Shown here: piece by piece, positions 26,161 to 33,731 of the stretch
Layout of the letters: each line of letters starts with the position of its first letter
Position numbering within the stretch: position 1 is the first letter of the stretch
The notes under the pieces: generated by a model
What the model saw: only the letters and a program-made list of their open reading frames with translations
What the model was told of the DNA's origin: nothing
Database searches by the model: none
NCBI GenBank assembly: GCA_017392945.1
Contig: JAFOSK010000073.1
Coordinates: 1-49,002, forward strand
Direction of reading: 5' to 3'
Source of the DNA: Treponema sp.
Lineage (GTDB): Bacteria; Spirochaetota; Spirochaetia; Treponematales; Treponemataceae
Length of the DNA: 49,002 nucleotides
Translations under genes and position numbers: made by a program

Positions 26161-26290
26161 GAGGGGAAAGCCTTCCCCTCGCTCCAACCAGCAGAGGTTT
26201 CGATACGGTCGCGCACCGCGCTCCCTACTCAACCACTGCTGTTTTACGCTACCCCTTCAGTGGGCGCTCAAGCCGCCCCGCAACGCCCAG
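26161..26290 (-). repeat. Composite dispersed repeat, copy 3
   Basis: It has the same outer modules as at 1308-1412 and 4957-5037: GGGCGTTGCGGGG with a GAAGGGGTAGCG tail at one end and the hairpin AGGGGAA-GGCT-TTCCCCT (26162-26179) at the other. The central module here is different: a long stem closing on CAGCA/TGCTG and carrying a GGTTGAG...GAAACC pair. It starts 5 bp after the 26296 stop codon. Confidence 0.72.
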
Positions 26291-26295
26291 GCTAT

Positions 26296-28965
26296 TTATT
26301 TACCAACACGGGCCTGAGCACTTGTAATTGTATCTGTATCTTCTTTTTCGTGAGAAGTTGATTCATCATCTGAACAAGGATCTGTTGCATTATCAACCAT
26401 TGATGGGTCCCATGGCAGACAGTCCATCAAAGAACCTCCGTTTGGAGTAAGCTGGCGTACACCAATACCATTAGACTGAATATAAGCCTTATCAATTCCC
26501 AAAGTTGCAAGTGGAATTGTGTACCAGTAGCTCATATCAAGGTCGTTTGTTTCAACCGAAGTATAAGTTTCGCTTTCCATCAAATCTTTTCCAGTCTGTC
26601 CGCTAGTTGCACGGTTATCTGTTGGAGTTGATTCAAAGTTTACTGTAGAACTTACCTGACACTTACGATTATAGCGCACAGAAATACCAGAAGTTCCTGC
26701 AGTTTCTGCTCCAGGAGCACCGCTGTTTGCACTCAAACAATAAGCTGCATCATAACTAAAGTAACCAGTTGAAGAATTAAGCTTAAACAAGCCTGGTGTA
26801 CCAACTCCAACAAAGGCAGCTTTATGTTCTGCATAACCGTACTTTGAAGAATGATAGAACAAGAAGTCAAATCCTTCGGTGTCAGTAAAGTTGATAGCAC
26901 CCCAAATCGGACCAGTTGCACCACTCTGTAAAACAGTTGGAGATGTTGAAGTAACACCCTTACCTGTATTAATTACAAATCCAATAGGACAGTCGCGGTT
27001 ATCCCACCATGCATTGTCACTACCGGCATAGTTATGATTCATAAATGTTGCTCGGCCATCTGGAAGGTTAGTAAGTTCAACCATAATGTAAAGATTTGTA
27101 TCGTCGTAAGCGGCATACAAAGCATAAGCATCATATGCAGTTTCCTGAATACCCATCCAGGTTCTTGGGTCGTCGTAAGCCGCCCCGCGGGCAATCTGCA
27201 TATCTTCTGTCCAGTCGCTCCAGGAAGTAATTGTCTTATTTACACCATAACCTTTATCGTTTGTACCATACTGACCGGCAGAAGGCTCTTTCTTTGTGTA
27301 GCTTACCGTCAAAGCATAAGTTGCAGTTTTGCTTCCGTTCTTTACGGTAATTGTAAAGTTTTTACTTTCACCGTCTGCAACACTTCCTGTTGTTGCGCTG
27401 TAAGTAACACTTGCACTTGAATCGGCAGCAGTTGCCACAATACTTGTAATTGAAAGGCTGTCTTCGCTGCCAGTTATATTGATAGAAGCTGTAGTTCCGC
27501 TGATTGTTGCAGTTTTTCCATTTACAGTAATTGACGCCAATGTTGTATCGTTTTCTGCAGCGCGTTTTACAGTTACTGTGTATGTTTTTGTTGAACCGTC
27601 TTCGGCAGTTACAGTGATTGTAAACACCTGGCTTTCGCCGCTTGCGATAGATGCAGAACCACTTGGGCTTACACTCACACTTGCGGCACTGTCATTTGCA
27701 GCTGCTGTTACAGTTGCACTTGTTGTAGCTGCAGAAATTGCAGCAGTATAACTTGTTGTGTCCGAAGCAAAGCCGCTGAGAGCAGTACCATTAACACTAA
27801 TTGAAGCAAGAGTTGCATCACTTGAAAGCTGATTTTCTGTTGGATCTGAATCGTAGAAAGTACCTGCATCTCCACAGGTTCCGGCAGCATCATACCAGAA
27901 GGTTGCGGTTTTTGTTGTAATAATATCACTACCTGAATCAATAATAAATCCAAATGCTATGCCTTCTGTATAATTACATCCACTTGTAGTAAGGTCATAC
28001 ATATACCAGCCGTTATTATTGCACATTCCGTCTGCAGCAACCATCGTAGGACGACTATTCCAGTCACAATTAAGCACGGCAGAACCATCTGTATAAGAAC
28101 CGCTAACCTGCCAAATCCAAAGGCGAGGTGCACTAGAAGCAGATACATAAACTACCAAGTGTCCGTTGTAAGGATTTCCAATAGTTACCTCATTATTTCC
28201 ACTTACAACAGTGATTGTTTTTACCTTATTTCCATCCGCATAAACATTCCATTTTCCAGGAAGAACATTTGTAAAAGTAACAGTTGTGCCATCTGCACCC
28301 GCAGTCTGCACAGAACTTGAAGGATCTGCAATCTGAATTGTTTTTCCACTGTAGCCGTAAACTTTTGCAGTTACAGTTCCGGCAGAAAGTTTGTAAGAAG
28401 AAGCAGCTCCAAGCTTACCCTTCTGATAATCACTTGCGATTGAAGCTGCATCAACAAGGCACGCATGAACATCAGTTGGAATCGCACTTGTAAAAACGCT
28501 GGAATCTATCCCTGAAACATCAACGCCGGCCTTAATAAGATAGTAATAAATTGAACCAAGAACCGTAGTATCCCATGTTACGCATGATATGGAATTGGAT
28601 CCGGAATTTACTTCGGGAATCAGCTCTCGAATCACAGTTTCTCCAGATCCAATCGAAATTACACGGTTTTTACCAACTGGAACCTTTTCAACTGTTATAT
28701 TACCGGCTGTTTTTCCAGACTCAAGCAATACTGTCCCTGTTACATCTTCCATACCGTAACCGCTTACAGTTGCAGTCAAATTTGTTAAATCAGAAACAGC
28801 GATTTTCCTTGAATCAGAATCGCTTACAATAATTGTTCCATATCCTGAATTTGAATCTGATGAATGCAACAAAAGCAGATTTTTAGAGTCAGTCAAATCA
28901 TTCGAACAGGAAAAAAACGACAAAAGACACATTGCCGACGCAATGCATGACAAAAACTTTTTCAT
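26296..28965 (-). CDS. Starch/carbohydrate-binding-type lipoprotein
   Basis: The protein has 889 residues. The signal peptide ends LSFFS before Cys20. Residues about 40-275 form a domain shared with the neighbouring amylase, with the common core AIPTDVHACLVDAASIASDY and a closing 'P-GKW-vya' beta-sandwich. About 280-385 resembles a CBM26-like starch-binding module (PRLWIWQVSG, WNSRPTM, GWYMYDL). Two cadherin-like beta-sandwich domains follow (about 380-470 and 473-560, each starting (D/T)TLASI(S/T)VNG). About 570-889 looks like a CBM9/DOMON-type domain (AYDAYALYAAYDDTNLYIMVEL). No catalytic motif was found. It probably captures polysaccharide at the surface for the amylase upstream. ATG preceded by GGGGGA. 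It is separated from the amylase gene by two terminators. Confidence 0.85.
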   Translation of the reverse strand: MKKFLSCIASAMCLLSFFSCSNDLTDSKNLLLLHSSDSNSGYGTIIVSDSDSRKIAVSDLTNLTATVSGYGMEDVTGTVLLESGKTAGNITVEKVPVGKNRVISIGSGETVIRELIPEVNSGSNSISCVTWDTTVLGSIYYYLIKAGVDVSGIDSSVFTSAIPTDVHACLVDAASIASDYQKGKLGAASSYKLSAGTVTAKVYGYSGKTIQIADPSSSVQTAGADGTTVTFTNVLPGKWNVYADGNKVKTITVVSGNNEVTIGNPYNGHLVVYVSASSAPRLWIWQVSGSYTDGSAVLNCDWNSRPTMVAADGMCNNNGWYMYDLTTSGCNYTEGIAFGFIIDSGSDIITTKTATFWYDAAGTCGDAGTFYDSDPTENQLSSDATLASISVNGTALSGFASDTTSYTAAISAATTSATVTAAANDSAASVSVSPSGSASIASGESQVFTITVTAEDGSTKTYTVTVKRAAENDTTLASITVNGKTATISGTTASINITGSEDSLSITSIVATAADSSASVTYSATTGSVADGESKNFTITVKNGSKTATYALTVSYTKKEPSAGQYGTNDKGYGVNKTITSWSDWTEDMQIARGAAYDDPRTWMGIQETAYDAYALYAAYDDTNLYIMVELTNLPDGRATFMNHNYAGSDNAWWDNRDCPIGFVINTGKGVTSTSPTVLQSGATGPIWGAINFTDTEGFDFLFYHSSKYGYAEHKAAFVGVGTPGLFKLNSSTGYFSYDAAYCLSANSGAPGAETAGTSGISVRYNRKCQVSSTVNFESTPTDNRATSGQTGKDLMESETYTSVETNDLDMSYWYTIPLATLGIDKAYIQSNGIGVRQLTPNGGSLMDCLPWDPSMVDNATDPCSDDESTSHEKEDTDTITSAQARVGK

Positions 28966-29017
28966 ATGTCCCCCAAACTTTTTTTATACCACTTTTAATT
29001 AAACAAGATAAAAAAAA

Positions 29018-29048
29018 TGCGCTCCTTATTTTCCCTCTCAGAAGCGCA
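29018..29048 (-). terminator. Second minus-strand terminator after the amylase gene
   Basis: TGCGCTCCTT (29018-29027) faces AGAAGCGCA (29040-29048), a stem with a mismatch, followed on the minus strand by a run of T (29017-29010). It lies 66 bp downstream of the first terminator and just upstream of the 26296-28965 gene. Confidence 0.6.
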
Positions 29049-29103
29049 CTTTCTCCAACCTTACTACGTAAAAGTATAAAGCCTATTTTCAATAAGTCAA
29101 ATA

Positions 29104-29139
29104 AAAAAAAAAGCGCTTCCGTTTTCCCCCCGGAAGCGC
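29104..29139 (-). terminator. Rho-independent terminator of the GH13 gene
   Basis: GCGCTTCCG (29113-29121) and CGGAAGCGC (29131-29139) form a perfect 9-bp GC-rich stem followed on the minus strand by nine T (29112-29104). It lies about 70 bp after the amylase stop codon. Confidence 0.88.
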
Positions 29140-29206
29140 AAAACTCTCGAACCTATATATCCTTATTTTGATAAGTATCTATATAAAGTAAACAGTTTTT
29201 AATTAT

Positions 29207-32161
29207 TTATTTAACAAGAATAAATCTTGCACTATATCCATCTACAGATGCAGAACCGCTTACCGATTCACCTGTAATCAAATCTTTACCTGTTGCACTA
29301 AATGTTGCTGAAGAAGAACTGTTATTAATTGCAAATATAATCGTTTCTCCACCACCAACTTTTTTACCAACATATAAATTTCCATTCGTACTTATATCAC
29401 TTGAAGTTCCATTCCAAAGAACTTCATGCTCACTACGCATTGCCATAAGTTTTTTTGCATATGAAAGAAGATCACTTTCATTAGAATTAAAGCCGCTGAT
29501 TTTTCCTGTTGAGCGAGAAGCATTGTCATTATATGCACCTAATGCTCCTGGGCCTGTATAACCATCTACATAAGCACCCCATTCATCACCGTAATAGATT
29601 GTTATAGGACCAGTATATGCTGCCATAATTGCAAGAGAAAGCTTATGACGTTTCCAATAATTTGATGAATTTGGAGTTTCTCCATGTTTCCAATTTATAA
29701 GATTACCAAGACGAACAAGGTCATGATTAGTAATAAACAAATTAGGATAATAACCCTCTGGATGTGTATATCCCTTTCCAAGGTAATCTTTATATACATA
29801 TGAAAGAGATGATCCCATGCTATTTCCACCAGCATCACTTTCTGCCTTAGCAATAGCATTTACAATATTATAACGAGATGGGAAATCAAAGCATGATTTC
29901 AAACCATAACCACCTGCAGAACCAGGATTAACAGAGCCTTTTTGAATTTCTGATTGTCCATCCCAATGCTCTCCTACCATATAGCCCAAAGTACCCCAGT
30001 TTTCACCCTTTGTTCCATTTCCAGCAGCGGCATTTTCAACTACCTTACGAATATCATACCAATAATTGTGTCCACCGGTATTACACTCATCTCCATTTCC
30101 TTTTTTACCCAAGCCAACCTGATAACACTGATCCAGACGCCAACCATCAATTCTATAATTCTTAATCCAATATTCAGCAACTTCCTTATAGAAATTCTGG
30201 GTATTTGTATCAGTATAATTAACCGGGTTTTTACCGCTTACATTATATCCGCTAGGAGAATTTGCGACAGAACCACCATGATGTCCAAATACGCCATCAA
30301 GAATAACGTTAATTCCTGCATTATGATAAACTTCTACAAGTTCAGCGAATTTTTCATTTGTTCCAAAATGATAATCAATATTAAAATAATCAGAACAGAA
30401 ATATCCTGTTGAATCAAGCTGTCCATTTCCAGCAGATTGGAAAATTGGAGTCATCCACAAAGCATTACATCCAAGAGACTTTATGTAGTCAACCGCATTG
30501 ATAATACCCTGCAAATCACCTCCAGTAAGTTGTCCTCTCGGTCCATAAGCTGTTGAATATCCAATATTAGGATCCCCATCCTGGAAAGAAGAAACCATTA
30601 CCTGATAAATCCTCAGTTCATTAGGATTTGTTACATGCTGACTTGCTTTCGTTGTTGTAAGCGTAACACTATCTGTACCTGTTCCAACGCTGTTTGTAAC
30701 ACTTGCACTTACTGTTACAGTAGCACCTTCGCTTGTAATTCCCATTTCAGAAAGAGACTTTGACCAAGTACCAGCTGTAGTACCCATATTGTATTCTTTA
30801 CCGTTTACAGTACCGTTTACAGTACCGTTTACAGTAACGTTTACAGTAACTTTTGCAGAAGTAATTGTGTCGTTACCGTTATCAAAAGCAACAGAAATAG
30901 AACCATTCAAAGGAATTTTGCTTCCATCTACAGGAGAAATTTTTACAGTTGGAGCAACAGGTTCCGGAGGAATATCAGAAATATATGTTGATTTAGAAGC
31001 ACCACTAGAAGTAATACGATAAGCACCTTTTGCAGTAATTACCATATCTTTCGAACAGAGTTTGCTCTGGTCAGATTTTGTAATCAAAAGACTTACAGAA
31101 GAACATCCTTCAAAATTATAGATGTAATCATCATCACACCAGTCTGTAAGCATTGGAATTCCAGGAAAGCTTGTATTTGGATAAGTCGTTTTATCAGAAC
31201 AAGACCAGTAATGAATCAAAGGATATCCAAGGGATTTTGCAACCTGAATCTGAATACCATCAAAAGTATTTGTTCCTATCGTAATTGTTGCAGTTTCACC
31301 GGCAGTTACAACAACACTCTTAGATGTCTTTACCGTTGTTCCGTCCAGAACATAAAGAGTCCAGGTTCCAGGAGCAACGTTAGAAATTGTTACGTCAGAA
31401 CCTTTTACAGCAGTTCCTTTAGAAGAGACCGGATCATTAACCTGCAATGTGCAGCCGTCATAATCGTTGCATGTAACCTTTACAGTTCCTGCTGTAAGTT
31501 TGTAAGAAGAAGAGGATTTAAGTGAACCATTTTTATTTTTATAATTATTTTTATAATCAGAAGCAATCGAACCTGCATCAATCAAAGCAGCATGAATATC
31601 TGTAGGAATTGCACCAGCAATAGAAGATTTCTGAGTATCTGTAAGGGTATTTGTATTTACGTCGGCTTTAATCAAGGCAGCATAAACGTTTCCTTCTTTA
31701 GAAGTATTCCATGATACGGTTGCAGAATTATTTTCACCCTGATTTATATCAACACGCTGAGTTATTACAATTCCATCTAAATTAACTGTGCCATTAGCAT
31801 CAGCATAAGCCTTTACAGTTACAACTGCATTTTTACATACAGGAATGGAAGAAACTGTTATTCCAGAGCCTTTACCGCTGGAAACACTTACAAGAGGACT
31901 TTCTTTAGAAAAAGCTTTACCTGTGTAATCAAAGCCTTCTACAATAGCTTTTGCAGATTGAATATCTGAAACATAAATTGCACGCGAAGCCGAATCCAAA
32001 ACTTCTGCAGAAACAGAAAGATTTGCAACTGGTCCTGAATAGGTATTACCCTTAATCAATTGTGCAAGGATTAACGATGAATTGTCTACGTCATTAGAAC
32101 AGCCGAAAAGCACAAAAAAAGACAATATCATTGCTGACATTGAAAGAAAAAACTTTTTCAT
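29207..32161 (-). CDS. Alpha-amylase family (GH13) lipoprotein
   Basis: The protein has 984 residues. The signal peptide ends VLFG before Cys21, giving a surface or periplasmic anchor. An N-terminal domain (about 40-310) is paralogous to that of the 26296-28965 product, followed by a starch-binding-like module (about 315-400, LIHYWSCSDK...FPGIPMLTDW), an Ig-like linker domain (about 405-505) with a TVNG repeat, the GH13 barrel (about 506-900) and a C-terminal beta domain. The catalytic set is complete: nucleophile D677 in GWRLDQ, acid/base E731 in VGEHWDG, and H813/D814 in TNHD. It should cleave alpha-1,4 glucans outside the cytoplasm. An insertion lengthens the D-to-E spacing. AAGGCG precedes the ATG. 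Transcribed alone, it ends at the 29104-29139 terminator. Confidence 0.94.
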   Translation of the reverse strand: MKKFFLSMSAMILSFFVLFGCSNDVDNSSLILAQLIKGNTYSGPVANLSVSAEVLDSASRAIYVSDIQSAKAIVEGFDYTGKAFSKESPLVSVSSGKGSGITVSSIPVCKNAVVTVKAYADANGTVNLDGIVITQRVDINQGENNSATVSWNTSKEGNVYAALIKADVNTNTLTDTQKSSIAGAIPTDIHAALIDAGSIASDYKNNYKNKNGSLKSSSSYKLTAGTVKVTCNDYDGCTLQVNDPVSSKGTAVKGSDVTISNVAPGTWTLYVLDGTTVKTSKSVVVTAGETATITIGTNTFDGIQIQVAKSLGYPLIHYWSCSDKTTYPNTSFPGIPMLTDWCDDDYIYNFEGCSSVSLLITKSDQSKLCSKDMVITAKGAYRITSSGASKSTYISDIPPEPVAPTVKISPVDGSKIPLNGSISVAFDNGNDTITSAKVTVNVTVNGTVNGTVNGKEYNMGTTAGTWSKSLSEMGITSEGATVTVSASVTNSVGTGTDSVTLTTTKASQHVTNPNELRIYQVMVSSFQDGDPNIGYSTAYGPRGQLTGGDLQGIINAVDYIKSLGCNALWMTPIFQSAGNGQLDSTGYFCSDYFNIDYHFGTNEKFAELVEVYHNAGINVILDGVFGHHGGSVANSPSGYNVSGKNPVNYTDTNTQNFYKEVAEYWIKNYRIDGWRLDQCYQVGLGKKGNGDECNTGGHNYWYDIRKVVENAAAGNGTKGENWGTLGYMVGEHWDGQSEIQKGSVNPGSAGGYGLKSCFDFPSRYNIVNAIAKAESDAGGNSMGSSLSYVYKDYLGKGYTHPEGYYPNLFITNHDLVRLGNLINWKHGETPNSSNYWKRHKLSLAIMAAYTGPITIYYGDEWGAYVDGYTGPGALGAYNDNASRSTGKISGFNSNESDLLSYAKKLMAMRSEHEVLWNGTSSDISTNGNLYVGKKVGGGETIIFAINNSSSSATFSATGKDLITGESVSGSASVDGYSARFILVK
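30801..30848 (-). repeat. 12-bp tandem repeat in the amylase linker
   Basis: Four units of CCGTTTACAGTA (three identical, the fourth with one change) encode repeated TVNG on the minus strand, in the Ig-like domain before the catalytic barrel. The period is in frame, so unit loss or gain would only change linker length. Confidence 0.9.
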
Positions 32162-32570
32162 AATCGCCTTCTTACTTTTATAAATTCTCTAATTTTATGG
32201 TAAGGGCAGATTATGAATCTGTCAATTTTTTTTTCAAATAGAGAACATTTTTTAGCTTTTTTCAGGCAAAATTCTTTACGTAAAGGGCTATTCCAGGCTA
32301 CCCTCACGGTCGGTACAGCTCATTTCATTCGCTGCACGGCGCTCCGCGCCCCTTCCATATCCCCCGCCGGTATTTTTCCCCACGAGTTTTTATCAAAAAA
32401 AACTCAACTTTCACAAAGCAAACAAGCTGCACCTTTCATCCCGCAAGACCTCACCCTTTCTGCGGTGGTTGAGCGGTTTCTGAGCCCTGCCGAAGGGCAA
32501 AACCTCCGAATACAGCGCATACAATCACCATAGAGCCCCTTAACCGGTCAAAAATGCGCCCTGTCAATCT
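32162..32570. other. Gene-free spacer with small palindromes
   Basis: No credible gene is present. The 32162-32260 part should hold the promoter of the amylase gene on the minus strand, but no clear hexamers were found. The middle has GGCGC-TCC-GCGCC (about 32338-32350) and GAGTTTTT...AAAAACTC (about 32386-32408), members of hairpin classes seen in other spacers, and a GGTGGTTGAG word at about 32464. Confidence 0.45.
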
Positions 32571-33238
32571 CTACTCTGCCTTTTCTAATCTCCAGCCACC
32601 GTTTTCGTCAAGCGTAACAAGACTCATTATATTTCCGTATACATAACAGTCAGCATCGCTATTGATTGTTTGGTAACGAGTAGCTGTAGACCCCGATTCC
32701 TTTGCATAAAAACATACTTTATCGCCAACGGTAACAGGTATGCTACTTACAACTGGTTCAAGTCTGCCCCCATTTAGAGAAAATTTAAGAGTACTCCATT
32801 CATTTTTTATAGTAATTCTTCCACTCCCAATAAATTTCAGTGTAAGGGGAATCTCTTTTTCAGTCATCCATAGAGCAAAAAGCGTTATATCGTCAACCAA
32901 TGTCACTTCCGCCGCATCAGTGTACTCTGCGCTTGCCGCATCGGCTTTTGTAGCCATCCTGCAAATGCGTAGTTTGCCCTGCTCAGTCCAAGTTCGTCTG
33001 CCGATTTCAACGTCGCTTTTACCCCGGACTTCACCACCTGCGATGCTGTCGTTACGCTTCCGCCGTTTGCATCAAATGTTATTTTGCACGTATTTTCCGA
33101 TCTGGCAGGGCTTGTAGAAAGTGCAAGTGCCGCCAATGCCAAAGAATTGTCTGTTTCTACTTCGCAGGAAACAAAATCAAATATGAATGCAAGCCCTAAA
33201 AGAAGAGCAGCAATTTTTCTCTCCAATAGAATTTTCAA
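32571..33238 (-). pseudogene. Lipoprotein with a Listeria-Bacteroides (Flg_new/InlB B-type) repeat, broken by a one-base frameshift
   Basis: The first part (from 33238) is a signal peptide ending DFVS before Cys25, then ITFDANGGSVTTASQVVKSG and ANYAFAGW, a textbook start of an InlB-B/Flg_new repeat. The continuation ATKADAASAEYTDAAEVTL, VDDITLFALW lies in another frame of the same strand. The join is GGATGGCTACAAAA near 32954; one more G (TGGGCT) would read GWATKADA, exactly the family pattern. The downstream half continues to a stop at 32571, about 222 codons overall. The frame break may be real decay, slippage in a G-run or a sequencing error. A cell-surface role would be expected for the intact protein. 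Confidence 0.83.
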
Positions 33239-33724
33239 CCCTTAAAATGACTTGCTGTTTCTATGCTCAAAAATCAAGCCTAAATTTCGGGTCGCCGTTC
33301 ACTTATAAAAAAAACAGTCCGAATGTCAAGCATAATTAAAACCCAACATTCAGACTGACTCAACTACCGAAACACTCCGCACTACTCGCGTTTCTAATAT
33401 GGCGCTCCATCGCAATATACATGATGAAATTTTTGTTACTTTGCAAATCTTTAATAAACGGCGGTTAGCCGCCGTCCGTATTCGCTCTGGTGTCCGCGTG
33501 TTAAAACACGCTCCCATCCCGCGCCACGTTGGCAATCCTTTCGGATTGCCTTCGATTTAGGCGTTTTAGAAATGTGAGTTTTTTGAAAAAAACTCATTAA
33601 GAATGCGCAGCATTCTTACTCTGCACTGCTCGCTTTTAGCATGGCGCTCTCGCGCCACGTTGGCAATCCTTTCGGATTGCCTTCGATTTAGGCGTTCTAA
33701 AAAAGCTCCGCACTGCTCGCTTTT
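33239..33724. repeat. Repeat-rich spacer: two 46-bp direct repeats and conserved-loop hairpins
   Basis: Identical 46-bp copies at 33520-33565 and 33651-33696 share CGCGCCACGTT, the hairpin GGCAATCC-TTTC-GGATTGCC and CTTCGATTTAGGCGTT. The word CTCCGCACTGCTCGC (or a 1-2 base variant) occurs at about 33374, 33629 and 33707. Between the copies are hairpins GAGTTTTT...AAAAACTC (about 33579-33598) and AAGAATGC-GCA-GCATTCTT. A small open frame here (33350-33535, minus) follows the repeat and is not called. Confidence 0.75.
33305..33357 (-). terminator. Minus-strand terminator
   Basis: CAGTCCGAATGT (33315-33326) pairs with ACATTCAGACTG (33346-33357) at 11 of 12 positions, and on the minus strand is followed by about eight T. 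It may end read-through from the acyl-CoA ligase gene or a transcript of the repeat region. Confidence 0.6.
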
Positions 33725-33731
33725 TTAGAAC
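33694..33731 (-). terminator. Perfect 13-bp hairpin that includes the stop codon of the acyl-CoA ligase
   Basis: GTTCTAAAAAAGC (33694-33706) pairs with GCTTTTTTAGAAC (33719-33731). The right arm contains the gene's last codons and stop, and the loop is TCCGCACTGCTC, part of a word repeated twice more in this spacer. It could act as a terminator because the arm carries a T-run. Confidence 0.75.

Noticed and set aside
33350..33535. 61-codon minus-strand open frame across the repeat spacer
   Set aside because: Its sequence follows the dispersed repeats and no start site is visible; arginine-rich frames of this kind arise from repeats.
33520..33696. CRISPR-like array
   Set aside because: Only two copies of a 46-bp repeat, with an internal hairpin and non-spacer sequence between; no cas gene.
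33694..33731. Simple terminator as the sole explanation for the stop-codon hairpin
   Set aside because: The T-run lies inside the stem rather than after it, so a standard rho-independent terminator does not fully account for it; reported as a hairpin pattern instead.
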